Shown one piece after another: positions 20,386 through 32,556 of a stretch of 64,000 nucleotides of DNA. Under the pieces are notes generated by a model. It had not been told where the DNA came from. It ran no database searches and was given only the letters and a program-made list of their open reading frames with translations. Location: contig QJPP01000809.1 in assembly GCA_003996215.1 (NCBI GenBank), forward strand, positions 186,001-250,000. Reading direction: 5' to 3'. This DNA comes from Jaltomata sinuosa. Lineage: Eukaryota; Streptophyta; Magnoliopsida; Solanales; Solanaceae. Made by a program: the position numbers and the translations under genes. The number at the start of each line of letters is the position of its first letter. Within the stretch, counting starts at the first letter, position 1.

Positions 20386-23300
20386 ATGTTGGTGGAACTA
20401 ATACACAAATTTCTCAACTTAGTAGCTCCTCCAGTTTCCTTCTTCAGCTTGCTTCTTTTCTTGCCACCTTATCAATTTTTCAAGTTCTGCCTCTCAATTT
20501 TGGGCACCCTTTTTAGTGGAGATGTTGCTGGAAAGGTCGTCATCATTACTGGGGCTTCATCCGGCATTGGCGAGGTTAATTAATTTTCAACCATTTTACC
20601 ATTGATAATATATAATCATGAACATTAATTTTAACTGGGGATGTGTGGCGGCATTATATATAATAGCAGAATTAAATTGTTTATGTGTTAATTAATAATG
20701 TATACATATGGTCATTGTGAAGAATAATACTTCCCTCACTTCCAATTTAAGTGTTTTAATTTGACTGGATACGGAAGTTAAGAAATAAAAGAGGTTTTTA
20801 AAATTTATATATGGTCTTAAATTAAAGATGTGTCTAGTAGTTTTAAGTCTTGGAATTGAAAAACTTACTAATATTTATTATTTACTTTGTTTCAATTTGT
20901 TTGGCCTACTTTCCTTTTTAGTCCTCTTCAAAAAGAATGCATCTTTCCTTTTTTTAAAATTCTTTAATTTCAACTTTCCACCCGGCATATTCAAGACCAC
21001 AAGATTAAATGATATTTTAATACATTTGACATATCTTTAATTTAAGACTACAAGTTTCAAAAGTCTTTCTTTTAACAATTTGAAATGGAGGGAGTAATAT
21101 AAAGAGAGTTTTTTTTTTTTTTTGAACAAACCAGAAAAGCAATTTCACTTAAATTGAAACAGAGTGAGTACATACACTGTTACGTTAGAATCACCTAATT
21201 TAAGGGAACTTTAGGGTGTGTTTGGTATGGACAAGAAAATATTTTTCTAGAAAAATAAGTGGTTTTTTACTTATTTTTGTGTTTGGTAAAAATTATTTCC
21301 TACAATCGTTTGTATATATCTAAAACAAAATTGTGGTGTGAAGTTCCAATTATTTTTATCAACTAAACACGAGAAAATAGGAAAAACATTTCCATACCAA
21401 ACACACCCTTAGTCTTGAGATATTCTTATTTACCTATTAATAGTAGGTACATACTTTATCCGGCAGTCTCTACTCTCTAGTCTATGAAATAAAGTATAAA
21501 CTATAAATTGCCATATGAAATACTTCTTAAATTGTTACATTTGAATCCCCTTTTATAAAATTATGACTCTGCCACGGAAGGAAATAATGTATTGGTTATA
21601 CTGAATTGTATTAGTTTTGCAGGATTTTATAAGTAATTAATAAATATTGTATATAGAATTAATTGTTTGTCAATTTGCAGTATCTGGCCTACGAGTACGC
21701 CAAGAGAGGAGCATGTTTAACCCTTGCAGCCAGAAGAGAGAGGAGTTTGAATGAAGTGGCCGAAATGGCACGTGAACTAGGGTCACCAGATGTTATAACA
21801 ATTCAAGCTGATGTTTCGAAAGCCGATGACTGCAGAAGGATTGTTGATCAAACCATGACTCACTTTGGCCGATGTCAGTTTTAATTCGTTAATTTGATTC
21901 TCGTGCTTATAATTTTTTTAGAATGAGTAAGCATGTTTTACATAACTCTTTTTGTTGTGTTATTATGTTATTTAATGCAGTGGACCATCTGGTTAATAAT
22001 GCCGGAGTGCACGCGATTACTCTGTTTGAAGATACAGAAGATGTCACTGATTTTAAATCTGTCATGGTAAGAAATTGATTTTGATTGTTACATACATGCT
22101 GTCCCTTTGAAGTTTAAGTTTATCACAACATAACCATAAATGAAATTTATGACAACTTCCATTTTGGAAATGTTAAATGATACTGTGACAAATAATTTTG
22201 CTAGTGCTATCAGCTATGTGCTTTCATTGTGTTGAGCTAGAACAAGATCTTTGTGTCTGAATTTAAACTTGGGAGAATCCTGACCAGTTTCTGCAATGGC
22301 TGAAGCTTGAAGTTTGAGTTGGTCATCTGCTATAGTTTGTCGTGCTTAATCATTTTCATTTTCAATCTATTTTAACCCGTTGTATAAGGTTTTTTATTGT
22401 GTTCTAGGTTACTATATTAGGATCGACTCGCATCTGCCTAATGTCATATGGGGCGATTTTGACTTGATGTAAAAAAAAGTTGTGCACTACTTATGGACAA
22501 CAGTTGGAATCGTTATTTAAATGTCATGGTATTTCGCAGGACATCAACTTCTGGGGTTCTGTTTACATGACCCGTTTTGCGATTCCATATCTTAGATATA
22601 GTGGGGGGAGGATCATTGTACTCTCTTCATCTGTTTCTTGGCTGCCTGTTCCAAGATCGAGCTTTTACAATGTAAGTACAAATGCTTGTATTCTTCCATT
22701 GCAAACTGTCACATTTTATCTTGATGACCCTACTGAAAATTTGGTCATGGCAGGCAAGCAAAGCAGCAGTATCTCAATTCTTCGAGACGTTGAGAATTGA
22801 GTTGGGGCAGGACATCAAAATAACTCTGGTGACGCCTGGCTTTGTTGAATCCGAAATAACGCAAGGCAAATACATCGGTAAGGGCGGCAATGTAGAGGTT
22901 GATCAAGGAATAAGGGATGTAAGTTTTCCTCTTTGCTCTCTAGTTTCTGCATTTTCGTCTGGCAGTAGATGGCAACTAGCTTTATATTGACAAGTTACTC
23001 CATATTATAGTACTCCCAATATCGTCAATTGGGTTCCTTTCTGAGAACAATGCTTTAAAATATGGTGGTTAAGCATACTTATGGAAACCAAGCTTAAATT
23101 ACCGAAAAATCGGAATTCATAACAAGTAACTTTGTGTAGAAAATGTAATTAGGAATGACTTTGTATATGTAGTGGTTTTGTAGCATCATGTTGAAGTGAT
23201 TTGCAATAACGGGCAACATTGTGTAGCAACTGTAATTAGGTAACAGGGGAATTGGTAGATGGCCACTATAACTAGTAAAAGGCTGTACATTGTGTAAAAA

Positions 23301-23856
23301 TTCTTTACATTGTCGGTGTATAGAAATGCTTGAGTTTAATCTTTTCATAATCCATTTTAGAATGTGAATTAATTAATGGTAATTTGACCTGAAAATAATG
23401 AAATTTTAGCAGTGCAGGGAGTATGTTTCTTGCATAATCTATTGGTTTACATCTTAATTCGGTTCAGGCTAATGTTCCCTCATTTGCTTTTACAAAGAAT
23501 TACGTACATTACTCGTTTTGAGCTGTGTTTTGTGACAAGGAAGTGGACATTTTTGTGCGAACCAGGTACTAATAGGCGCGACTCCAGTAGCCAAAGTCGA
23601 ATCATGCGCCAAGACAATAGTGAATAGTGCTTGTCGAGGCGAAAGATATGTGACAATACCATCTTGGTTTCGGGTTAGCTACTTGTGGAAGGTATTTGCA
23701 CCGGAGGTGATAGAATGGATGTACAAGATAATGCATCTCACTGGACCGGGAACTTCACAAACGGATGCACTTAGCAAGAAAGTAGCTGATTATACCGGCG
23801 CGCAAAATGTGTTATATCCAGAAACTATCAGGACTGCAGAAACAAAGAGAGACTAA
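20386..23856 (+). CDS. 11-beta-hydroxysteroid dehydrogenase-like protein (steroleosin, SDR family)
   Basis: Exons 20386-20574, 21681-21873, 21981-22066, 22540-22671, 22754-22918 and 23566-23856 give 351 residues, the usual family length. The N-terminus (about 5-43) is a hydrophobic hairpin with PP at 15-16 and 27-28, a proline-knob-like anchor for oil bodies. The SDR domain follows: cofactor motif TGASSGIG (55-62), NNAG (132-135), catalytic Ser near 185-187 and Tyr199-x3-Lys203 in YNASK. The C-terminus 'LYPETIRT' also matches Arabidopsis HSD1. Members are NADP(H)-dependent hydroxysteroid dehydrogenases of seed oil bodies linked to brassinosteroid responses. The sixth acceptor (CCAG|GTA at 23565/23566) was chosen because it restores 'RD-V...P-A' homology; it is the least certain junction. 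Intron 1 (1.1 kb) holds MITEs. Confidence 0.88.
20727..21098. mobile_element. Stowaway-like MITE material in HSD intron 1
   Basis: 'tacttccctcacttcc' at 20727 and 'tttcaatttgtttggcctac' at 20890 are left-end-like. 'aatttgaaatggagggagtaa' at 21078-21097 is the matching right end. It looks like two nested or adjacent copies of the family found intact at 51992-52240. Confidence 0.5.
21214..21408. mobile_element. Tourist-like MITE with TTA duplication
   Basis: Perfect 18-bp terminal inverted repeats GGGTGTGTTTGGTATGGA and its complement, flanked by TTA at 21211-21213 and 21409-21411. Length 195 bp. The PIF/Harbinger superfamily is indicated by the TTA target and GGG start. It lies in intron 1 of the HSD gene. 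Confidence 0.85.
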
Positions 23857-23980
23857 TGTTCTGATCTGAAAGAGCTTGTAATTTCACAAGTTGCAAGTGT
23901 TTGTGTTGTCTGATGTTTCCTACAACTGGAGTTTCAACCAGGAACACCTTTAATATGTGGTAGTTTGTATTGTGACTATA

Positions 23981-23986
23981 AATAAA
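23981..23986 (+). terminator. Likely poly(A) signal of the HSD gene
   Basis: AATAAA 125 bp after the stop codon. Confidence 0.4.
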
Positions 23987-24275
23987 ATTGAGGATGTTTC
24001 AGTTAATTATACAGTGTTGTTTGTTCTCTGAAAATCAACTAAAGGGGCATGGGCATGATGTTATCAAGGTGCCAACAATAGAAGAGTGGCCTTTGCAATA
24101 ACTCTTCCCAATTACAAACAATACAACTACTTGTGGACTTGCTAATAATGTGTCAATTTATAAAATTTAATTAACAAAAAATGGATGTTTTGGAATCTTA
24201 ATCTAAATAGAGTTTGGAAAAATAATGTCTTGTGTAATTTTTATAGCTGGAAATTTGAATTCTCCTTTAAATTTA

Positions 24276-25240
24276 ATACTCTATTCATTTTCATTTATTT
24301 GTCTGTTTTTTTGATAATTTTTTAATTTTAATTTTTTATGGTATATTTAAGATCAAAGTTAAATGATATTTCTATTTTTTAAATTTTGTGAAAAATAAAT
24401 CAAACAAATAAAAACAGTACGTTAATTTGATGATTTAGAGGGTGTTTGAATTAGTTTTTTTAAAGTAGCTTATAAGTTAAAAGCTAAGTGGGTGTTTGGA
24501 TTGCTTTTTATTTTTTGACTTATAAGCCAAAAGCAAAAGATATGATTTATAGCTTTTGGCTTATTTTTGCCTTTTTAGCTTTTAAAAAAGTGGTTAAAAG
24601 TTATTTTGGCTTTTACCCAAACATTTTAAATGTGCTTAAAAATTATTTTGGCTTAAAAAACGCTTAAAATAAGTCAATCTAAATAGGTCCCTCCGTTCAT
24701 CCTTACTTGTTTACTATACTAAAAATAAATGTCCAATTTATGAAATCAAGAGATAATTTTACACTTAGTTTCTAATTTACCCTTATCATTAATTACAGTC
24801 ATTTCTCTATTATATTTTTCAAGACATTTTATTTATTATATTCAAGGAGTGATATTGTAAATTTATCCTTCTATTTATAATTTTTTAAGAAGTGTGCAAA
24901 GTCAATATTGGACAAGTAAAGATGGACGAAAGAGTAAGTTGGGAATACTCAACTTTTGACTTTTAGCTTATTTTTGTATTTTTTAATTTAAAAGTGAGTG
25001 CTTAAAAGTACTTTTCATCTTTTCCAAACACTCCAAAAAGTAAAATAAGTACTAAAGCCAAAAACATTTAAAATAAGTCAATCCAAACATCCTTTTAATA
25101 GGTAAATTCAACTTTTAGCATACACTGAGGACGATATTCGTTAAATTATACATATTAGGGACCAAATTAGTCCAACCCATGTACATTAAAGTCCACTTTG
25201 ATAATTTTCTCCACATAAATCCACGTATCAAACATGCAGG
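24276..25240. mobile_element. Cluster of nested MITEs
   Basis: 24276-24420 is Stowaway-like ('actctattcattttc...' against 'aaaaacagta'). From about 24493 a Tourist-like element begins GGGTGTTTGGATTG and its far end CAATCCAAACATCC is at about 25080-25094. Inside it sits a Stowaway element (24686-24934). No gene in this stretch. Confidence 0.55.
24686..24934. mobile_element. Stowaway-like MITE nested in a Tourist-like MITE
   Basis: Left end CCCTCCGTTCATCCTTACTTG and right end 'caagtaaagatggacgaaag' are inverted repeats with a few mismatches. TA occurs at 24684-24685 and 24935-24936. Confidence 0.65.
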
Positions 25241-25281
25241 TGAATAGTCAATAGAGCTGACCCTCAAACAGAACGTGGCAT

Positions 25282-25411
25282 TTGGCGGGCAAATTGATAT
25301 TTATCTACAAATTTTCACAAGTACAAATTTCGAAATTCATTCGAAAAATTCCCTCGTCTTTTTATTTTTAGCTCCAGATCTACCCGCGCTTTTCCAAAAG
25401 AATTTTCCCGC
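25282..25411 (+). promoter_or_regulatory. Two E2F-like sites in the DEK promoter
   Basis: TTTGGCGGG near 25281-25289 fits the E2F consensus WTTSSCSS. TTTCCCGC at 25404-25411 is the canonical plant E2F site. They lie about 250 and 130 bp before the DEK start codon. S-phase or replication-linked control is inferred. Confidence 0.5.
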
Positions 25412-25537
25412 AAAATTTTGCAGTTCAATTCCGAATCTAACAAATATGGGCCAACACACGACGCCACTCTTTATTCAACTGTTCTCCTTCAGAAATAAAT
25501 TCTCTCTTTAACGCACAAACATCTAGAGATCAATTCC

Positions 25538-28500
25538 ATGGCGGCCGAGACAGAAACCCTAGTAGAGAAGAAGCAAGAAAACGAAGCAATCGAGAAAGAG
25601 GAGAAGGTAAAACAGAATAACGAAGAAGAGAAAGAGGTTGCAGAGGGAATGGACGTAGATAAACAAGATGAAGGAGAAGAAGAATTAGAGGAAGACGCGA
25701 AGAAGGAAGAAGATGGAGGTGCAGGGAAAGAGGAGGAAGGGAAAAGTGATGATGCGATTTCGCCTAAAACACCAGGTTCAAGGCCGACCAGGGAAAGGAA
25801 AACAGTGGAGAGGTATTTTGAGTCTTTGGTTGCTAGAGGTTCTGCAACAAAGCCCTTGTCTATTGAGAAGGTATAATTCAATTTTTTTTTTCTGCTTTTG
25901 AAAATTCACTTGATTCATTGTTATAGAGATAAAAGAAGGATCTTTTTTGCTATTCATCTTTATGTTACTAACTGGAAACAACCTCTCTACCTCCACCAAT
26001 TAGTGGTAAGGTCGGTGTATAGTCTACCCTCCCCAGACCCCACTTGTGGGATTTCAATGGGTATGGTGGTGTTTTATTGTTACTAATTAATGAGAGGCAA
26101 GCTTTTTATCCGGTTTTATTTGATCAATTATGCTTCAATCTTAAACAAACTAGCTATGATTGCCAAATCCAAGAGTTAATCAGATTCAATAAAGGAAGAA
26201 ACTAGAAATATGTGAATCTTTGATATCCATGACTGTTCTGTGTTTAGAGGATTCAGAATGTTATTACTAAGTTTAGCAACCAGCCTCTGTTCTGTTTCGG
26301 GTTTTCTTGACTCATTCATTTTTTTTTGGGTCAAAGTTTGGTTTTTGTTGGTTTATTGAGGAAGATGGGAAAAGGTATAGTAAGTTCTGGTTATATGAAA
26401 AGTATAATCACTCATATCTCTGTGAATATGGAAATCAAGAAAAAATAGTTATGCACCAATTTTAATGCACATTCCTTCCTTTCCTTTTGATGTTTTATTC
26501 TTTCTTTTGAGATGTATAAGATCATTGTTCAATTCATCGTCTATCTTGATTAAAATAATTTGCCAATAGAAAGGAAACGAAGAATTGACTAAATTTGGTA
26601 GAATATTCTTTACTGATATTGTTGCAATTATCACTATAACTTTTCAATTTGTTGAGGGTTGGTTTCCTCTCCCTTCTTTGTATTCTGTAAACTAAGAAAT
26701 TGAATCAGGGAAACAAGATAATTTATGTGGTGTTCTCTTGCAAGTTTTTTGGTTCTGTCTAGGGAACAAGCGCTATTGAGATGCCTTGTTTCTATTTTTA
26801 CCATAAATGTTACTAGTTCATCATTTTTGGGGGATCCCCTCTTATTATTCTGGTGTTTAAATGCAGGGTCAAGGTACACAGCTGAAGGACATCCCAAATG
26901 GTACATTTTTGTTCTATTGCGGTGGCTTTTTCCCCTTGTTGGAGTCAACCTTTTCTTCTTTTTGCTTCTATGTGTATTAAATCAAGTTTATCTTAGAGAA
27001 ACTAATAAAGTTTGGTTATATCAGTTAGCTTGTAACATAAAAAACATGCTTCTTGTGCCAACAAAATCCCTGTGTTTGATTCTTGTATTTACAGTTTATC
27101 CTGGTTGCTAATTATATTTTGCAGCAGTTGCTTGTGTTTCTAACTTTGATGCATAATGAACATTGCTAGTTTATAGCTTTGTTTCATTTATCTGTTACAA
27201 GTTTATTTCTTTTGAATAGGAGGGATTGGAACTGCTGAGCCTGGTGAAGCATTTAAATGCTTCGGCTGTACCCTTTACTTTTTTTAATTCCCATATGAAC
27301 ATAGGACAGTATACATACATTGCAGAAAAAGAGGTGTTCCTAACAAATTCCATTTGACACACTAGAATAATGAACTACTTAGCTCAAGTACAACAGTTTG
27401 TTTCTTTTCTTTCTTTTTTCTTCTCATATAAGAGGTATGATCTTTGTTATAAAAAATTAAAGAGGTACGATTGTATAAAAATTGTGTATGAAGTTTATGT
27501 TTGTGTATCTGTCAGCACAGTTACTGCACACAGGTAGATTACCAGCTAATGTTCAGATTGATTGATTAATAGCTGCACAATTTTCATATTTGATCGCCAA
27601 CATTTTTCATAATCTGTTGTGTGCCATACTATTTTATATTATGTACTAGCAAATTTTGAAGTATTCTGTCTTTTTGTTGTGCTCATGAAATTTATTTTTG
27701 TGGTTGCATTGTGCGAAGATAATTCTATTGACAACTATTGTATTTTGAAATATTTCAGTGGCATATAAGTTGTCCAAGACAAAACCGGATGACAACCTGC
27801 AGATACTTCATAGTCTTCTTTTTGGCAAGAAGACGAAGGTCATAACCATCTTCACTCTTGCAATCTATTAAGCCCTAAAACTTGATTCCCCTGCTCACAC
27901 ACTCTCTCTGTCTATCTCTTCAACCCACAACTATATATTATTTGGTTGTGCTTCTTAATCATGTAAGTCTTAAATGAAGTCCTTGCATTTGCAGGCACAT
28001 AATTTGAAGAAAAACATTGGGCAGTTTTCTGGATATGTTTGGGTTGAAAATGAGGTAGTTAGTTTCTCTCCTTTTCTATATCTTGTTGATTCATAGTATT
28101 AACATCAAGTGACATTATGATAGGTGAATGACATATGTATTTTGTGTAATGTCCTTTCTTTCTCAAGCAGGAAAAACAAAGGGCTAAAATCAAAGAGAGG
28201 CTTGACAAGTGTGTCAAAGAAAAGCTACTGGTTTTCTGTGATATACTCAACATCCCAGTTAGTAGATCTGCAGCAAAGAAGGCATGTATCAGCAATCATG
28301 TTGCTGTTTGCTGTGTGATCCACTACAGTTCTGCTAATCATTATTGTTACATATTTCAATTTGCAGGATGAGCTCTCTGTGAAGTTATTAGAATTCCTGG
28401 AATCTCCTCATAGTACGACTGATTCTTTGCTTGCTGAAAAGGAACAGGTACAGCTGATCCTGCATTTGCTGCTTCCTCTTTCTCATAGTGCTGCCTTTTG

Positions 28501-31331
28501 TTTTGACTTTGGTACCCTTTAACCATATGTTTTATCATAATGTAGATATTCCTGTAATTCTGTTTCAATTTTTATCTCAGAAGAGCAAGAAGCGAAAATC
28601 GAAGGGCAAAACTTCCAAAAGCAGAGGTTCCTCGGAAAAATCTGCAGGAAAGTCAGCAAAGGTTAGCTCTCTGTTAATATCTTCCTTCTCTTCAAAGGCC
28701 TGATACTGCAACAAAGTTGTGGTATTATAATACTGCTACGCTGAACTTCAAAGTAATGGCTTAAGTGTACCTGTGTTTTGGCACTGATTGGTGTCGCTGG
28801 TCAATTCCAGAAAAGGAAAAAGAATTAGCAATTACGTCATTTCTTCTCATCTTCATAAGTCTTGGTGGGTAGAGTTGCTCCAAATTTGTATTGAAGTAGG
28901 ATGCAAGTATTCAGTGGAATAGTTGGGGTATTTGTGCAAATTAGTGTGGCCACCACTGTTGTCCAAAAAACAAATGGAGAACTTTTAAATTACTATTCTC
29001 CTAAATGAAAGAACAAAAAGAACTGATAAGATTCTTTGCGGACATGATAATAGGAATATGGAATCTCACTTTTCTTGTTCTTCCTACACTCCATTGAGCC
29101 ATGTATATTTGTAGAATCTTTTTGGAACTGAGCCCTAAATTCCCTCAACTTTAGGGCAGAAAGGGAATGAGGCTTTGCTATCTTCGTCATTTCCTCAACA
29201 TTCTTCTCGGAAACACTCTCATTGAGAGATGGAGAGAGAACAGACATACTCACTACTCTAAGTGATGCTCCCGCTGCTTGTGGGAAGTGATAAAGAAAAG
29301 GGAATGAGAGTTTAGAGTCAACAGCTACCAGGAATCAGCAAAGGCTGCCTTTACCCAACATAAATGATCTTATGGGACCCCCTATAGGTATATAACCTAA
29401 AGAATGGCATCAGTTTACCTCTGAAGTGGTACAATAATGGTTAGGGTTTTAAGACTAACTAGTGACACTATCACTTTCTTAAGAAACCTTTATTATTTTG
29501 AAATTTGTATATACTTCTTCAATGCACATTGGAATAGACAGCTACTAAAATAGTATGTTATCTAATGCATATAGAGTAAGTTGATACAGATGTCTTTCTA
29601 ATTTGTCAGTTGTAGATTGCTTAATACCAATGTGCATTGTGAGAGAAAAGTATACTTGGTTTCATCTATTGCTTTAAAACATTGATTTCACAAGTTGAGT
29701 CCGTGAAATCACCTATAAATAGTTGGACACATTTTCAAATTTTAGCTGTTTTTTTTCTTCAAATGCCTGTCATGTCTTGCTGAAAACATAAATTTTATCT
29801 TCTGTTCAAAGCAGAAGAATCAGAAATCTGAAGGGGAGAAGCGCAAATGGTCACCAAAAATAGAGGAAGACGAAACTGATGATGAACCATCGAGTACCAG
29901 AGATGAATCCGGGGATGACAATGATGATGAGGAAACCAATGAAGTAGGAAGTGATCAGGAAGGGAGTGGTTCAGAGAAAGAGGAAGAGGAAGAGAGACCA
30001 AAGAAAAAGAAGTCCAATGGGAATGTTTCTTTAAAGAAGGATTCAGAGAGTGGTTCAGAGGAAGAGGAAGTGGAAGAGAAACCAAAGAAAAAGAAGTCCA
30101 ATGGGAATGTTTCTTTAAAGAAGGATTCAGAGAGTGGTTCAGAGGAAGAGGAAGAGGATGAGGAAGAGAAACCAAAGAAGAAGAAGTCCAATGGGAATGT
30201 TTCTTCAAAGAAGGATTCTGGAAACAAAGTTACAGAGAAGCCCAAGGCTGTGAAAAAGGATATTCCTGCTAAATCCCCAAAAAGCTCGACTAAATCTACC
30301 AAAGTGTCTTCAAGTACAGCTTCCAAAAGAGGTGCTTCCGGTGATGATTCACTCGTTACACCTAAGAAACAAAAAGTTGAAAAGAAAAGTCTAAAAGAAG
30401 AAAATGAGTTTGTAAAGGAAAATGCTTCAAACAAGAAAAAATCAACCAAGTCTCCTGCTAAAGATTCTGAAAAGGAAGGTGAGCAACTTTCTGTTTATTC
30501 ATTGATGATTCAATATATGCACTTTTATTCCTCTTTTATTGAGATAAAAAAACTATATTTTACGTTTTATTTTTGAGATTGGTTTGAGGAATGGTTTTTC
30601 ATCATACAATATGGAGTGGCCCTTTCAGTATTTTCAATCAACTAAAATGATATGCCATTCTATTAAACTTCTTTTAATCTCGGTGATCATCCAATATCTT
30701 TTGTTCACCTATAATATTTAGTTTTCAGGGATAAATGAAGATGGTAGTTATAACTCTGAGTCTCTTAGTAGTCATATATATCTTCTATCGTTTATAAAGT
30801 TGTTTCAAAATCTTTTGGAATAGGAAAAGAAAAAATTGACAAGAAGGCCAAGGCAGAGCCCAGCAATGAAGAAATTCATGCAGCAGTTGTAAATATTCTG
30901 AAAGAAGTGGATTTTAACTCTGTAAGTGATATCTTGTTGCATTAAATACACAAGAACATGAATTTTTCTTACTAATCAGGTTTGTTGCCCTCTTCAAAAT
31001 GCAGGCAACTTTATCTGATATCATCCGACAGCTAGGTATGACATTAGGAAACTCTCTCTTATTGCTTGTTCTTAAAAAAATTAATTGTACTTCTCTCATT
31101 TGGTGATTGACTGCGTATCTGGGGTTCATTTCAGGTAGCCATTTTGGTGTAGATTTGATTCATAGGAAAGGGGAGGTGAAGACTATTATCACCGATGTAA
31201 TAAATAACATGAGTGATGAGGAAGAAGGGGATGATCCTGAGGCTGCGAGTGATGAAGAAAAAAATGAAGGTGACGATGCTGAGGCTGAGAATGATGAAGA
31301 AAAAAATGAAGGTGATGATAGTGATGCTTAA
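25538..31331 (+). CDS. DEK-domain chromatin-associated protein
   Basis: Eleven exons give 589 residues: 25538-25870, 26867-26900, 27759-27838, 27995-28054, 28171-28281, 28367-28447, 28581-28661, 29815-30478, 30824-30921, 31005-31035, 31135-31331. DEK proteins are nuclear, bind DNA and histones, alter nucleosome occupancy and topology, and in plants affect flowering and salt responses. An acidic N-terminus precedes the conserved core (about 84-235): 'ERKTVERYF', 'LKDIPNVAYKL', 'LHSLLFG', 'FSGYVW', and a SAP-like segment (about 188-229). A very acidic/basic central region has three tandem repeats and several KKKK-type signals. The DEK-C domain is at about 494-551 ('NEEIHAAVVNILKEVDFNS' to 'VINNM'), then an acidic tail. 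Exon 5 ends at a GC donor (28282). The exon 8 acceptor is a NAGNAG type, so one Gln may vary. Confidence 0.92.
25970..26085 (+). mobile_element. SINE 3'-tail fragment (TS-like) in DEK intron 1
   Basis: 'ggaaacaacctctctacctcc', 'ggtaaggtcggtgtatagtc', 'taccctccccagacc', 'acttgtgggatttcaatggg' and a 'ggtggtgttttattgttac' end: the best-preserved copy in the window of a tail typical of Solanaceae TS-like SINEs. The tRNA head is absent. Confidence 0.65.
29965..30222 (+). repeat. Three in-frame tandem repeats in DEK exon 8
   Basis: Units start at 29965, 30049 and 30133 (period 84 bp, 28 residues). Each reads roughly SGSE, an acidic run, (E)KPKKKKSNGNVS, then KKD. The third unit is 6 bp longer in its acidic run. 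Near-identity of DNA as well as protein points to recent expansion, and copy number may vary among alleles. Confidence 0.9.
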
Positions 31332-32040
31332 TTTATCAGTCAAGTAGAAGGATAAGTATAACGTTTAATACATCTTGTTAGTTGTTTCTATTTATATTTT
31401 TAGCTGGATATAAGATGGTGACGGAATGGGTTAGTCTGTAAGGCATCTGCTTTGTCTTTGCTTATTTTATAGAGTTAACCTTTGCATAGTTGCATTTCTT
31501 TTAGAGCAAGCACTGTACCATCTGATGCTGAAAATTATAGTTTTCTAGAACTATCAAAAGTTGACAATAGGTCAGATGTATGGTGTAGCTAAAAGTGTGT
31601 ATTTAGTTAAGTCTTGAACAAAATTATGAAAAGCCTCAAAGTATGGTATGAGGGTTTATTATTGTTGCTGCACTTCTCTTTGCTTAATATGTGAATCTGC
31701 AGATACTTTATGTTGATATTTTCAGTTGTATAATTGTATTCATCCAAATGTTGCAGGTAGAATCCCCTATTAGGATTTTTTTCATTCCTGGGACTCGAAC
31801 ATTCGAGACATTTGATTAAGTGTGTAGGAATCTTATCCATCCACCACAAACTGTGGTGGTCATCACTTGTTCAGATTAAGCACTACCCCTATCTAGCTAT
31901 TACAAAAAAACTACATAAGAACACATAACATATTATTCACTGAAACTAGTAGCACCACATAGCTTGTGCAATTTACAAATCCACATGCATATTCAAAAAA
32001 GACAACAGAGCAATATTTTTTCTACTATACTTCTCTTAGA
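31332..32040. other. DEK 3' region and convergent spacer to SAUR
   Basis: No gene. It holds the DEK 3' UTR, a SINE head at 31775-31862 and the 3' UTR of the minus-strand SAUR gene. The two genes are transcribed towards each other. Confidence 0.4.
31775..31862 (-). mobile_element. Truncated SINE (family B) head
   Basis: The minus strand reads 'accacagtttgtggtggatgg', then 'gtttcgag' like words and a B box GTTCGAGTCCC. Only the tRNA-like part is kept, so it was not called as a tRNA gene. Confidence 0.5.
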
Positions 32041-32043
32041 CAG

Positions 32044-32556
32044 TTAATTAGAACTGTTGAGCTTGAGCAGTCTTGGTGTAGTGAGAATCCCATAAGAACC
32101 ATAACCCTTTCCCATTTCTCCATTCCCCAAACGCCTAGCTGGACTAAATGGGCTGCATGAGGCAAGCCCACATCCAGGCCCATTAATCTCTTTCTCACTA
32201 TCCATCTGGCCCAATACTTTGCAAAAAAGACTAACATCACAAGGAAGCAAAATGGGTCCTTGGCTACTATAACCATATTCCATTTCAGCATCTTCAAGCA
32301 ACATCTTGAACAATGGATGATTTGCATACTTGGCCTTGATTATAAATTTCTCTTTCTCTGGCCCAACATACACACAAAAACAGCCTTGGGGTGCCAGTAC
32401 TACTGCAGTAGTCTTTGCTTTGCTACCAATGTGCCATGATTTACTCTTGGACAAGATCATCGTTCGACTTCCTTTCTTCATCGATAAATATCCCTCCAAT
32501 TTCTTGAGTATCGACGTGTTTGAATTCTTCTTCACCTTATCCTTTTCGATATCCAT
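32044..32556 (-). CDS. SAUR-like auxin-responsive protein, copy 1
   Basis: Intronless, 170 residues. SAUR proteins are short auxin-induced regulators. Many inhibit PP2C.D phosphatases and so activate plasma-membrane H+-ATPases and cell expansion. A Lys/Ser-rich N-terminus (1-50) precedes the SAUR domain (about 54-116) with 'PQGCFCVYVG' (56-65), 'FIIKAKYANHPLFKMLLEDA' (71-90), 'EMEYGYSSQGPILLPCDV' (91-108) and 'LF..VL'. The C-tail is Gly/Ser-rich and ends 'LLKLNSSN'. Absence of introns is normal for the family. It is the intact member of a tandem pair with 34439-34930. The member number cannot be assigned. Confidence 0.9.
   Translation of the reverse strand: MDIEKDKVKKNSNTSILKKLEGYLSMKKGSRTMILSKSKSWHIGSKAKTTAVVLAPQGCFCVYVGPEKEKFIIKAKYANHPLFKMLLEDAEMEYGYSSQGPILLPCDVSLFCKVLGQMDSEKEINGPGCGLASCSPFSPARRLGNGEMGKGYGSYGILTTPRLLKLNSSN

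Noticed and set aside
28282..28290. GT donor at 28286 as an alternative to the GC donor
   Set aside because: It adds four bases, shifts frame and gives an immediate stop with the next exon.
29795..30449. Two minus-strand open frames of 137 and 164 residues with repeats
   Set aside because: Shadows of the DEK exon 8 tandem repeats in antisense frames.
31775..31862. tRNA-like sequence with B box
   Set aside because: No acceptor-stem pairing and an A-rich continuation; it is a SINE head, not a tRNA gene.
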